Source: Pseudoalteromonas sp. T1lg48 (GTDB taxonomy: Bacteria; Pseudomonadota; Gammaproteobacteria; Enterobacterales; Alteromonadaceae). From it: a stretch of DNA of 64,000 nt. A model generated the notes under the pieces. The model worked only from the letters and a program-made list of their open reading frames with translations, made no database searches and was not told the DNA's origin. Every line of letters starts with the position of its first letter. Position 1 is the stretch's first letter. Both the position numbers and the translations under genes were made by a program. The DNA is taken from contig NZ_PQCC01000022.1 of assembly GCF_002964785.1 (NCBI RefSeq), positions 96,619 to 160,618 on the forward strand, in the 5' to 3' direction. Positions 18,971 through 27,534 of the stretch are shown in pieces.

Positions 18971-19714
18971 TTAGCCGTGACAACGCTTTATATTATCTAA
19001 AATAATGCCACTGGCAATAGCCACATTTAAGGATTCGGCGCCACCATAGCCGGCAATGGTGATACGCTCGCTAACGTGCGCCGCCACCGCATCACTGATG
19101 CCGTGGGATTCACTGCCCATCACCAATATCCCTTGTCCGCCAAAGTCGGTGTGATGCAGGTTTTGCCCACCTAAAAAGGCGCCGTACACAGGTTTGTTGC
19201 AGCTTGCCAGGTAGGCCGGCAAATCCACTTGATGGCAGGACACGCGAGTAAACGAGCCCATGGTGGCGCTGACCACCTTGGGGTTATAGGGGTCGGCACA
19301 ATTGGCCGACAGCAGGACCTGTTTAAAGCCGTACCAATCCGCAAGGCGAATGATGGTGCCCAGGTTCCCTGGGTCGCTGACGCCGTCTAAGGCCAGTTGC
19401 CAAGGAGTGTCTTCTATTTCCGTCTGAGCGATGGGTGCCACGGCTATGGCATCGTTGTTGGTGACCAGGGTACTGACCTTGGACAAGGCGGTCTCATCGC
19501 TGCGATGCACATCTTTCGCACTTAAGCGACTGTCAATCAATTGCTTATGAGTATTGCAGAACTCCTCGCTGGCAAAGAGCTCAAGCACGCCATGGTCACT
19601 TTGCAATAGCTCAACCACATTCTTAGTCCCTTGAACTAAAAACTGTTGCTGCTGTTTTCGGTATTTTTTTTGTCCTAATTGACGCAGGTGCTTTTGCTGA
19701 TTCTTTGAGAGCAT
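18971..19714 (-). CDS. SpoU/TrmH-family RNA 2'-O-methyltransferase
   Basis: The 247-residue protein has an N-terminal RNA-binding-like substrate domain (FLVQGTKNVVELL) and a C-terminal SPOUT domain with the three family motifs: ALDGVSDPGNLGTIIRLADW, GILVMGSESHGIS and ESLNVAIASGIIL. These form the trefoil-knot SAM site, and the Asn/Glu/Ser residues are intact. It methylates ribose in tRNA or rRNA; the target cannot be told from sequence, and it is neither clearly RlmB nor TrmH. It is transcribed toward smc but separated by 56 bp. Confidence 0.88.
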   Translation of the reverse strand: MLSKNQQKHLRQLGQKKYRKQQQQFLVQGTKNVVELLQSDHGVLELFASEEFCNTHKQLIDSRLSAKDVHRSDETALSKVSTLVTNNDAIAVAPIAQTEIEDTPWQLALDGVSDPGNLGTIIRLADWYGFKQVLLSANCADPYNPKVVSATMGSFTRVSCHQVDLPAYLASCNKPVYGAFLGGQNLHHTDFGGQGILVMGSESHGISDAVAAHVSERITIAGYGGAESLNVAIASGIILDNIKRCHG

Positions 19715-19877
19715 GGAGCGTGGCCTTGGCTAATAACAAAGGAGGATCCGCTTATTATACACATGCTTTGCCCCATTGCAGAGTGTAAAAGTAGGATAAG
19801 CCCTTGCGTCTGTTGCATTATTTGAAACTTAACGCTAAATTAATGGACTGCGTTTAAACCGCCAAAAAGACTAAAAA

Positions 19878-20987
19878 ATGGACTTATCACAAACAGATAG
19901 CGCAACTAACACGACACCTCAGTTTCAACCTTATAGCCGTCGCGTCGAGTTTAGTGGCTCAGGGAAAGAGTTTTTCTCAATTTGGATCGTTAATATCGTT
20001 TTGACCTTGTTAACCCTGGGGATTTATTCCGCCTGGGCCAAGGTACGCACCTATCGTTATTTTTACGGCCACACGCAACTCGATGGCCATCGATTTGATT
20101 ATCTGGCAACGCCGATACAGATCTTAAAAGGCCGCATTCTTGCCTTTATCTTTTTTGTTATTTATATGTTCTGCACCCAGTTTGTGCCCGCGCTGGGCAT
20201 ACTGGCGATTTTTATTCTGCTGTTTTTAACGCCCTGGATCATCAATCAAGGCATGCGCTTTAACATGCGTATGAGCCGTTATCGCAATGTGCGCTTTAAC
20301 TTTAAGGGCAGTTATGGCGAGGCCTTTGTGGTGTTCTTATTGCTGCCAGTGGCCAGCGTATTCACCCTTTATTTATTGCTTCCGTACGTGTTTAAACGCA
20401 TGGACCAGTATTTACACAGCCATATTGAGTTTTCCGACACCCCCATTAGTGTCAATACCAAGGGCGGTGAGTATTATTTAGCGGCGCTGATGGCCTATGT
20501 GGCCGCCGGCATTATCGCGGTGATCATGCTAGCCCTGGCTGGTGCCTTCGGTTTTGGCCTGGAGGCCATGATCCAAGACCCGGAAATGATGAACGACCAA
20601 GCCGGCGCCATTGCTGGGGCTATCGCCATGGTGATGATGATGGTGATCTACTTTGTTGCCTTTGCGGTGGCCACGGGCATTTACCAAACCCATATTCGTA
20701 ATCACCTGCTTAATAGCAGTGAGTTGCACGGCATTGCCGATTTTAAGTCGGATTTGAAGATGATCGACTACACCCTGTTGGTCTTTACCAATACCCTGGC
20801 CATCGTCTGTAGCCTGGGTCTGGCCTACCCTTGGGCCAAGGTGCGCAGCGCCCGCATGCTTAGCGCCGCCACCGAAGTCACCTTCCTGTGCGACCCACAA
20901 ACCCTGCACGACCAACTGGGCGAACAGCAATCCGCGTTTGGCGAGGAAGCAGCGGACATGTTCGATATCGATCTGTCTTTGGGCTAA
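19878..20987 (+). CDS. YjgN/DUF898 inner membrane protein
   Basis: The 369-residue protein is a DUF898 (YjgN) family membrane protein with about seven hydrophobic segments. The family-typical motif occurs twice: YSAWAKVRTYRYFYGHT near residue 55 and YPWAKVRSARML near residue 320, suggesting an internal duplication. The function of the family is unknown. It is followed after 3 bp by an M48 peptidase gene and then by a large membrane protein, and the three are likely one operon. Confidence 0.85.
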   Translation: MDLSQTDSATNTTPQFQPYSRRVEFSGSGKEFFSIWIVNIVLTLLTLGIYSAWAKVRTYRYFYGHTQLDGHRFDYLATPIQILKGRILAFIFFVIYMFCTQFVPALGILAIFILLFLTPWIINQGMRFNMRMSRYRNVRFNFKGSYGEAFVVFLLLPVASVFTLYLLLPYVFKRMDQYLHSHIEFSDTPISVNTKGGEYYLAALMAYVAAGIIAVIMLALAGAFGFGLEAMIQDPEMMNDQAGAIAGAIAMVMMMVIYFVAFAVATGIYQTHIRNHLLNSSELHGIADFKSDLKMIDYTLLVFTNTLAIVCSLGLAYPWAKVRSARMLSAATEVTFLCDPQTLHDQLGEQQSAFGEEAADMFDIDLSLG

Positions 20988-20990
20988 CGC

Positions 20991-22019
20991 ATGCAGGTCA
21001 CCGGGTTTTATTACCTACGCAATCAAAGCCACAGTACCGAAGTAACCCTGTGGCTGACGCAAGATAGCAGTTACGAGCAAGTACGCATTTACAACGGCGA
21101 TGAGTTGCTGGTGCAATTTGACGAATACCGTCAGGGGCAACAGCTCAGCGGCCTGCCGGTAGAGCTGGTGTTTATTGACGGCAGTCGTTTTGTGCCTCAT
21201 AGCAGCGCTCACCGGTGGCCGTCGGAGTCCACTTGGGATCGCCTGGTAGAGCGTATCGAAAAGCATAAAACGGCGGTACTCGGCTGCGTAGTGGCAAGCG
21301 CGGTGCTCGCCTGGCTGTTGTTCTTTAAGATCATTCCCGCCAGCGCTGCGGTGGTGGCACGCTCCCTGCCGGATTCGGTGGTGCATGCGGCCTCAGCGCA
21401 AACGCTTAAAGCTCTGGAATACGTGTATCTGGAGCCAAGTAAGTTAGACGATGCGCAGCAAACCCATATTCGCACCCTGTGGCAAAACCATATAGCGCAA
21501 ATGGACCAGGCTCCCGAGCATTTAGTTCTGCACTTCTACAGTGCCCCGGAGATAGGCGCCAATGCCTTTGCTCTGCCCGACGGTCAGGTTGTCTTAACAG
21601 ACGAACTCGCGCTAATCCTCAAAGATAATGACACCGCATTGTTGGCGGTATTACTGCATGAGATCGGCCATGTTCATCATCAACATGGCTTGACCCTGGC
21701 AGCCCAATCCGCTGGCTCCTCGGTCACCCTGGCACTGATGTTTGGTGACCTGGAAGGCTTTGCCGAGATCATCATGGGTACGGGTTCGGCTTTGATACAA
21801 CAACAGTTTTCTCGCGATATGGAACGTCAGGCTGATACTTTTGCACTAGAGCAGCTAAGCCAATTAGGCTATCATCGCTCGGCATTTGCCAAGGCCATGC
21901 AAGCCCTGGCCCAGGCACACGGGATGGATGAGCAACAGCAAGATTCATTATGGGATTACCTGTCTTCACACCCGGCAATCTCCGAACGCATCGAACGTGC
22001 GAACAACACTACGGATTAA
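20991..22019 (+). CDS. Membrane-anchored M48-family metallopeptidase
   Basis: The 342-residue protein has a soluble N-terminal part (about 1-95), one strong membrane helix (about 97-118, LGCVVASAVLAWLLFFKIIP) and a C-terminal M48 (HtpX/Oma1-like) peptidase domain. The zinc site HEIGHVHHQHG (His223, Glu224, His227) is intact and the third ligand is expected in FSRDMERQADTFALEQL. By membrane topology the catalytic domain is probably periplasmic. Its pairing with YjgN recurs in related bacteria, so the two likely act together, but the substrate is unknown. Confidence 0.88.
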   Translation: MQVTGFYYLRNQSHSTEVTLWLTQDSSYEQVRIYNGDELLVQFDEYRQGQQLSGLPVELVFIDGSRFVPHSSAHRWPSESTWDRLVERIEKHKTAVLGCVVASAVLAWLLFFKIIPASAAVVARSLPDSVVHAASAQTLKALEYVYLEPSKLDDAQQTHIRTLWQNHIAQMDQAPEHLVLHFYSAPEIGANAFALPDGQVVLTDELALILKDNDTALLAVLLHEIGHVHHQHGLTLAAQSAGSSVTLALMFGDLEGFAEIIMGTGSALIQQQFSRDMERQADTFALEQLSQLGYHRSAFAKAMQALAQAHGMDEQQQDSLWDYLSSHPAISERIERANNTTD

Positions 22020-22047
22020 AAAATTCTATTAACTCCAAGGAATCATC

Positions 22048-23967
22048 ATGGCTTATGATTTTGGCTCGAAAGGGCTTGGTATAACTAACCCCTTTAAAAT
22101 TGAAGGGACAATGCGCACCGCAGGTGGTGCCATTATTACCTTGATTGGTTTATTTAGCCTTTTTAAAGTCACCTCTTTAACACAAACCGATATGATCTCG
22201 GCCTGGACCTATGCGGCGGTGGGCTTGGTTCTTATGATCTTAGGTTTAAAACGCTGTGGTAGCGGTCTTTTCCAACTGTTTAAATTTTTCGTTGGCCGCT
22301 CGGTACCCAGCTCTTTGGCCCCAAATCTAAGCAAGAGCGAACAGGAAAACGCGGTACTGGAGCAAAAGAAAGGCTCCCTTGCCTATACGGCAAAAACCCT
22401 GGAGTCCATGCTGATGGGTCGTAAAAACGCCACCTTCACCGAGCCTAAAGGCTGGGTGGGTCGTTTTGCTCACTCGGTGTTACCAAAACTGATCTTCTTG
22501 CCTTACCCCATGCGTAACGTGGCGCAAGAAGTCATTGGCGTTATTCTGCAAACCATTTTGGCCTTTGTTGCCTTTGGTCTCACCTACTTTGTGTCATCGT
22601 CGGGCTTAGCCGGTGAAGCCGGTCATATTATTGTGCCTATCTTTTCGGCACTGATCTTGGTTTACCTCTTGCTGTGTTGGCGAAGCGCCGCCAATGCGGT
22701 GAGCCTAAACCGAGTAAAACGCCTTAAAGACGTAGGCGCTGCCTCACTTGCGAAAATCATCGCCTTTTCGGTGATCTTCCCCGTGGTTATAGGTCTTATC
22801 TATCATCATTTCTTCGCCCCACATAAGGGTGAATTGGAGCAATGGGCGCAGCTGACAGAAAAGGTAAGCCTGTTCTCGGCCTGGCCTAGCCTGTTTACCC
22901 TGTTATTCCTCGGTGCGCTTTGCTGCGCGGCAGTCTTCTACCTGATCAATGCCCGTAGCAAACAAAACGAAGTGGCCACCGAGGTCAGCGAATACCGTGC
23001 TAACTTGCAAGAAGAAGTGCATCCGAACGAGATCTTCATTAATATCGAAAGCATAGTTCTGGCCAACCGCCGCTATAAGGAAATCCCGAACCGTACCTAT
23101 ATCGACTTCGACCCGGTGCTGAACGAACAAAGCAGCAGCAAGGGTGATTTCCGCGGTGAACTGCTGATTGAAACTCAGCCTGAGTTTAACCCGCGTCCTG
23201 GTAACAAGGGCTTTAATATCACCCGCTTGGTAAGCACCTTTGCGGCCCAGCTGTGCCTGGTAATCGGCGCCCTGCTCTTCTTCTCTCTGGCCGGCGAAGC
23301 CATTGGTCTGTATCACTTTATTAGCCAGCAAAGCAGCCTGTTACCCGAGTTCACCCGTGCCGCCAACCGCGGTAACATCGAGCTGTTACAAAACTGGCTG
23401 GGCGAGCTTTCTGGCCTGATTGTCGCCGTCCTGTCCACCTTCTTTATGTGGCAAATCTTTAGCATCATCGGCCGCATGCTGGAAAACTTCAGCCATGTGT
23501 TCTGGGCGGAAATGCAATTTAGCTCTTTGCTACTGTATCTAAAAACCGAAGGGACCTTCACCGAGTCGAAGATCTCAACCGGTATGTCTATCCACGATTC
23601 AACACGCAGTGAAAACGTCGTGATCAAGTCGTCAATCACGCCTTGGATCATCAGCTCGCGCATCACCTCAAGCACCTTCGCCACCAGCGGCGCCGACAAT
23701 GTTGAGATGCCACGTTATGTCATGGCGATGAAGAAGAATGAGCAGGAACTCAATACCATAGTCGATGAAATCCACAGCTTCTTGAAAGCGCGTGAAAACA
23801 TCGCCGGGTTCAGCAATACCTCTGATCTGCAAAACGCCGAAAACATCTTAAAGATGAACCAGGTGTCGCGCGCCCAGCAGGAAACGCCGACGCTACTGGA
23901 AGAGCAAGGCGGTGCCTACCGCGAGCGCCAGCAGCAAGAAGCCGAGATGCTCGAAGATAAGAACTAA
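22048..23967 (+). CDS. Unknown multi-pass membrane protein (639 aa)
   Basis: I do not recognise this family. The protein has about eight membrane helices, near residues 26-44, 52-67, 157-184, 190-213, 233-254, 277-300, 392-416 and 453-475. Between helices lie soluble regions, notably a loop about 303-385 (EVHPNEIFINIESIVLANRRYKEIP in pieces) and a tail from about 480 containing STRSENVVIKSSITPWIISSRI and a Gln/Glu-rich end. The tail contains ATSGADNVEMPRYVMAMKK, which looks folded. A clear AAGGA ribosome site precedes the ATG. It closes the YjgN-M48 operon, so a role as partner, substrate or scaffold of the peptidase is a fair guess only. Confidence 0.8.
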   Translation: MAYDFGSKGLGITNPFKIEGTMRTAGGAIITLIGLFSLFKVTSLTQTDMISAWTYAAVGLVLMILGLKRCGSGLFQLFKFFVGRSVPSSLAPNLSKSEQENAVLEQKKGSLAYTAKTLESMLMGRKNATFTEPKGWVGRFAHSVLPKLIFLPYPMRNVAQEVIGVILQTILAFVAFGLTYFVSSSGLAGEAGHIIVPIFSALILVYLLLCWRSAANAVSLNRVKRLKDVGAASLAKIIAFSVIFPVVIGLIYHHFFAPHKGELEQWAQLTEKVSLFSAWPSLFTLLFLGALCCAAVFYLINARSKQNEVATEVSEYRANLQEEVHPNEIFINIESIVLANRRYKEIPNRTYIDFDPVLNEQSSSKGDFRGELLIETQPEFNPRPGNKGFNITRLVSTFAAQLCLVIGALLFFSLAGEAIGLYHFISQQSSLLPEFTRAANRGNIELLQNWLGELSGLIVAVLSTFFMWQIFSIIGRMLENFSHVFWAEMQFSSLLLYLKTEGTFTESKISTGMSIHDSTRSENVVIKSSITPWIISSRITSSTFATSGADNVEMPRYVMAMKKNEQELNTIVDEIHSFLKARENIAGFSNTSDLQNAENILKMNQVSRAQQETPTLLEEQGGAYRERQQQEAEMLEDKN

Positions 23968-23973
23968 TAAAAC

Positions 23974-23998
23974 GCCCTGCCTGGCAGGGCTTTTTTTT
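23974..23998 (+). terminator. Rho-independent terminator of the YjgN-M48 operon
   Basis: GCCCTGC-CTG-GCAGGGC followed by eight T. It begins 7 bp after the stop of the 639-residue membrane protein. Confidence 0.93.
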
Positions 23999-24117
23999 AC
24001 CCATTTTTCAGACCCTAGCCTGCTGTTTTTGCAACAATTGTTTACTACTTAGCGCTGTAAATTCGCGGCGCCTTAGATATACTGCTGGCTAAACCCTGTA
24101 ACACTTTGAGGTAAAGC

Positions 24118-24849
24118 ATGCAGTTAGGTCGTGGATTTGAATACTTTTTTAGTGGCTTTCCAATGATCACTGAAAAGGGCCTAAAACGCTTCGTACTGAT
24201 CCCCCTGTTGATCAACCTAGTGATTTTCGGCACATCCCTGTTTTTTATTTACGGTTGGCTAACCGACGCCTTCGCCTGGGTTAATGCACAACTTCCTGAG
24301 TGGTTGTCCTGGCTTGAATGGCTGTTGTGGCCGCTGGCACTCTTGGTGGTGTTATTTAGCTATTCGATGATTTTTACGGTGATCACCAACTTTATCGCCG
24401 CCCCCTTTAACGGCATTTTGGCGGAAAAAGTGGAATTGCACTTAACCGGGCAGCGGATCAACGATGATGGCCTGCTCGATACCATGCGCGATGTACCGCG
24501 CATGCTGGGTCGAGAATGGACCAAGCTCTGTTATTACCTGCCCCGCGCCATCGGCTTTTTTATTCTGATGTGGCTCCTACCGGTGATTGGGCAAATAATC
24601 TGGGCGCTTTTTACCTGCTGGATGTTCGCCATTCAATATAAGGATTACGCCTTTGATAACCACAAAGTAAGCTTTCGCGATATGAAACGCGATTTAAATG
24701 CGCATCGGGGGCTCTCCTACGGCTTTGGCGCCGGTGTGATGCTCTGTGCCATGATCCCCATTCTCAACATGATAGTAATGCCGGTGGCCGTGTGTGGTGC
24801 CACCAAGTTGTGGGTCGAGAATTACCGTAACAATTATCGCGGGCAATAA
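24118..24849 (+). CDS. cysZ: Sulfate transporter CysZ
   Basis: The 243-residue protein is CysZ, the inner membrane protein that brings sulfate into the cell for cysteine synthesis. The opening GFEYFFSGFPMITEKGLKRFVLIPLLIN and the later AAPFNGILAEKVE loop are characteristic, with four to six membrane segments. A GAGGT ribosome site lies 7 bp before the ATG. The stop codon (24847-24849) is immediately adjacent to, and shares its last base with, the left end of a palindromic element. Confidence 0.92.
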   Translation: MQLGRGFEYFFSGFPMITEKGLKRFVLIPLLINLVIFGTSLFFIYGWLTDAFAWVNAQLPEWLSWLEWLLWPLALLVVLFSYSMIFTVITNFIAAPFNGILAEKVELHLTGQRINDDGLLDTMRDVPRMLGREWTKLCYYLPRAIGFFILMWLLPVIGQIIWALFTCWMFAIQYKDYAFDNHKVSFRDMKRDLNAHRGLSYGFGAGVMLCAMIPILNMIVMPVAVCGATKLWVENYRNNYRGQ

Positions 24850-25010
24850 TACCAATTCTGTTAAGTATGTGATCAGAGATAGCGCTGGATAAATGATATG
24901 ATCACAACGCGGAATTTTTCTTATGTAGTTATTCTACATAGAAAAATTCCAACACAGTGAGCATGATATTTAGCCCGCTAGAATGATTAGCTATTTAAGT
25001 GAATTGGTAT
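24849..25010. mobile_element. 162-bp MITE-like palindromic element
   Basis: The ends are inverted repeats: ATACCAATTC at 24849-24858 and GAATTGGTAT at 25001-25010. The similarity extends inward for 27 bp with 21 matches. The centre is a nearly perfect palindrome: GGAATTTTTC (24911-24920) and TATGTAG pair with CTACATA and GAAAAATTCC (24934-24950) around a 5-base loop. Much of the rest is also self-complementary, so a transcript would fold into one long hairpin. No coding capacity exists. A TA dinucleotide at each outer edge fits a Tc1/mariner-type target duplication. It fits exactly between the cysZ stop and the VanZ-like start. Confidence 0.75.
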
Positions 25011-25013
25011 AAT

Positions 25014-25418
25014 ATGAAAGGCACCTGGCAAAGGGTACTGATGCTGCTGGCACTTAGCTTTTTTACGTTTTTGGGATGGATTATCTATCTCGCCAACACA
25101 GGCCAGCCGAGTATCTTCTTTGATTTGGTTAAAGCCCTGCCCCATGGCGATAAAATTGGCCACTTTGTACTGTTTGGCACCGCCACCTTGTTGTTGAGTC
25201 TGGCCTTAAAAGCCGCATACTGGCGCCTTGGCACAATAAAACTTTATTGGGGTGCCTTGATCGTTTTCTTCTTTGCCCTAAGCGAGGAGATAAGCCAGGC
25301 CTTTGTCGCCAGCCGTACCTTTGATCTTGTGGATTTAACGGCGGACATTGTAGGCATTGCCGTTGCGAGCTTTCTGATCAGCATGTTGGTAAAGCAGTAC
25401 AAAAAAAGCCAGAGTTAA
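25014..25418 (+). CDS. VanZ-like membrane protein
   Basis: The 134-residue protein (from the ATG at 25014) has four membrane helices and the VanZ-family signature: DKIGHFVLFGTATLLL, then a LSEEISQAFVASRTFDLVDLTADIVGI segment with conserved acidic residues. Family function is not settled. An upstream in-frame GTG inside the palindromic element could extend it by five residues, but I prefer the ATG. No good ribosome site is visible; the bases before the ATG (GGTATAAT) come from the element edge. The stop lies inside the loop of the following terminator. Confidence 0.82.
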   Translation: MKGTWQRVLMLLALSFFTFLGWIIYLANTGQPSIFFDLVKALPHGDKIGHFVLFGTATLLLSLALKAAYWRLGTIKLYWGALIVFFFALSEEISQAFVASRTFDLVDLTADIVGIAVASFLISMLVKQYKKSQS

Positions 25419-25432
25419 TCTCTGGCTTTTTT
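25403..25432. terminator. Bidirectional terminator between the VanZ-like gene and rlmM
   Basis: AAAAAGCCAGAG (25403-25414) pairs with CTCTGGCTTTTTT (25420-25432) around the TTAAT loop that contains the VanZ-like stop codon. A-run on one side and T-run on the other make it work in both directions between convergent genes. Confidence 0.92.
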
Positions 25433-25450
25433 GCATCATAGCTATGAACC

Positions 25451-26536
25451 TTAGCTAAACACGTTTTGCGGTACGCGCAGCACCTGTAGATGCACGGTAA
25501 CCTCTTCACGGTCGTGATACAGGTGTTTGGCCTGCAAGTTGTATTTTACGCCGTACTCGTGCAGTTCATCACGAATGCGCTGGAGGTTCTCATAAACGCA
25601 GTCGAAGCGCTTTTTCATTGGCAGCTTAAGGTTGAAAATCAACTCCTTAGCAAAACCATTGACCGCCCAATCGATCATTAACTCGGTCACGCGGCTTGGT
25701 TTTTCCACCATGTCACACACCAACCAACTGATGTTGCGACGCTCCGGACGGTACTTAAAACCATCTTCACGGTAGTGCTTTACCTGACCTGTGTCCATCA
25801 GCGCCTGATCCATGGGGCCATTGTCTATGGCCTGCACAAACATGCCGCGACGCACCAATTGATAGGTCCAACCGCCAGGGCAGGCACCTAGGTCCACCGC
25901 CTTCATACCCGAGGCCACACGCTCTTCGCGCTCGTCTTCGGGCACAAACATCATAAAGGCTTCATCAAGTTTCAGCGTCGAGCGACTCGGCGCATCCTTA
26001 GGGTAACGCAAGCGCGGAATCCCCATATACAAGGGCGAGTTGTTAAAGCTGAATGAATAACCCACGTAAGCGGTATCACTGGCGATAAACAACACATGCA
26101 AGGTCGGACGGTTTTTAACCTGCTGGCGTAACAGGATTTCTTGACCCTCTAATGCTTTAGCCAACGGATTACTGATCTTTTTACAAAACTTAGAAAGCTC
26201 TTTGCCCTCATTGGTATCACAGGTTTCCACACGCAGCTCACCGCACAGTGGGAATGACTTGGCCACTTCGCAAATGCTACCAACTCGGTCGTCGATAGGC
26301 ATCTTTGCTACCTGAGTGCCAATAAACCACTGGCGAGCAAAGATCATGTCCTTGAAAGGGATCTTCTTGATCAGGTATTCGGCTTCATCATGGCTATAGC
26401 AGTGATACACCACCAGGGCCGAATTTGGCTTCGTCTTAACATAACCGCCCACACCTAAATTACTGGCATGGTGAGTGATCTCTGCGGCAGCGTCGTTTTC
26501 GAAACCGGCGCGACAATAAATAACGATACAGGACAT
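25451..26536 (-). CDS. rlmM: 23S rRNA C2498 2'-O-ribose methyltransferase
   Basis: The 361-residue protein is RlmM (YgdE), which methylates the ribose of C2498 in 23S rRNA. The N-terminal THUMP-like domain (about 1-180) is followed by a Rossmann methyltransferase domain with the SAM motif VDLGACPGGWTYQLV and the catalytic lysine/aspartate region (ISWLVCDMVEKP, KELIFNLKLPMKKR). It ends a four-gene minus-strand run after gcvA, an order close to E. coli gcvA-ygdD-rlmM. Confidence 0.97.
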   Translation of the reverse strand: MSCIVIYCRAGFENDAAAEITHHASNLGVGGYVKTKPNSALVVYHCYSHDEAEYLIKKIPFKDMIFARQWFIGTQVAKMPIDDRVGSICEVAKSFPLCGELRVETCDTNEGKELSKFCKKISNPLAKALEGQEILLRQQVKNRPTLHVLFIASDTAYVGYSFSFNNSPLYMGIPRLRYPKDAPSRSTLKLDEAFMMFVPEDEREERVASGMKAVDLGACPGGWTYQLVRRGMFVQAIDNGPMDQALMDTGQVKHYREDGFKYRPERRNISWLVCDMVEKPSRVTELMIDWAVNGFAKELIFNLKLPMKKRFDCVYENLQRIRDELHEYGVKYNLQAKHLYHDREEVTVHLQVLRVPQNVFS

Positions 26537-26545
26537 GGTAATGAC

Positions 26546-26911
26546 TTATTTCATTTGTAAAAGTTTAATAACCATCGCCGCCCAGGCGACAATAAAACAC
26601 AGGCCACCCAAGGGAGTAATGGGGCCGAACCACTTAATACCGGTGAGGGCCAAAGCGTATAGACTGCCACTAAATAATAGGATGCCGGCGAGCATAAAGT
26701 AGCCGCTGATATTAAAATGCATACCGAGTTTACCCAGCACACCTATTAAAATGAGCCCAAGCGCATGATACATCTGGTATTCAACCCCGGTTTGAAACAC
26801 CCCAATGGCGTATTCCGAGAGTCGATTTTTTAGGCCATGAGCGGCAAAGGCGCCGAGTATAACACCGAGCCCGGCGAAAATCGCGCCCAGCACCAAAAAT
26901 AACTGACTCAT
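26546..26911 (-). CDS. ygdD: DUF423 membrane protein (YgdD)
   Basis: The 121-residue protein has four membrane helices and the DUF423 hallmarks FAAHGLKNRLSEYAIGVFQTGVEYQMYHALGLILIGVL (in two pieces) and GPITPLGGLCFIVAWAAM. E. coli YgdD, between gcvA and rlmM, is the direct counterpart. Function unknown. Its start overlaps the stop of the upstream hydrolase gene (ATGA). Confidence 0.88.
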   Translation of the reverse strand: MSQLFLVLGAIFAGLGVILGAFAAHGLKNRLSEYAIGVFQTGVEYQMYHALGLILIGVLGKLGMHFNISGYFMLAGILLFSGSLYALALTGIKWFGPITPLGGLCFIVAWAAMVIKLLQMK

Positions 26912-27534
26912 AGCTGCTCCTTAATAAAGTTTACGGCAATCTGTGCCGCCTGCTGCCAATTCCCCTGCTGTGTATAACCGCTTTTTTTACGCGGTACCAG
27001 GGAGTGATCGCCATCCGCCAGCCAATGAATGTGTGCCGGACGGGTGTCAGCAAGCTGGCTCAACTCATCTTGCTTGCCAAAGGTGTCCCGCTCCCCCTGA
27101 ATCACACAAAATGGCACCTTAATATCACCAAAATGCGCAACCCTGAGCTTGTCTTTTTTACCCGGTGGATGAAATGGATAACCAAAGGCTATCACCCCCC
27201 GTATCTGGGTATTCAATTCTTCAGGTTGCGCCACCAGCATGCTGGCCATACGCCCGCCCATGGACTTGCCGCCAATAAAAATTGGCAGCGCCTCTTGTTG
27301 TTGTTTTAACTGCTTGTTAAAGCTGGCCAGCAGCTTATCGGCCCGATCCGGCGGACGACGCTTGCTCTCTGCCTTGGCTTTTTGCATATAGGGGAAATCA
27401 AACAAGCCCACCGTAATGCCTTGTGCCGCCATTAAGCGCGCCATCTCTTGCATAAACTCACTGTCCATGCCAGCGCCGGCGCCATGGGCGAAAATAAATT
27501 GTGCAATCGGCTGCTGTGCATTAAACCACTGCAT
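26908..27534 (-). CDS. Alpha/beta hydrolase, KANL3/Tex30-like family
   Basis: The 208-residue protein has an alpha/beta hydrolase fold: an early FIFAHGAGAGMDSEFM oxyanion-type loop, the nucleophile elbow GGKSMGGRMAS with Ser in GKSMG, and a C-terminal GDHSL with the catalytic His. It is small and has no signal peptide, so it is a cytoplasmic hydrolase of unknown substrate. It starts directly after the gcvA stop (TAA-ATG) and overlaps ygdD, so it is inserted in the otherwise conserved gcvA-ygdD-rlmM operon. Confidence 0.82.
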   Translation of the reverse strand: MQWFNAQQPIAQFIFAHGAGAGMDSEFMQEMARLMAAQGITVGLFDFPYMQKAKAESKRRPPDRADKLLASFNKQLKQQQEALPIFIGGKSMGGRMASMLVAQPEELNTQIRGVIAFGYPFHPPGKKDKLRVAHFGDIKVPFCVIQGERDTFGKQDELSQLADTRPAHIHWLADGDHSLVPRKKSGYTQQGNWQQAAQIAVNFIKEQL

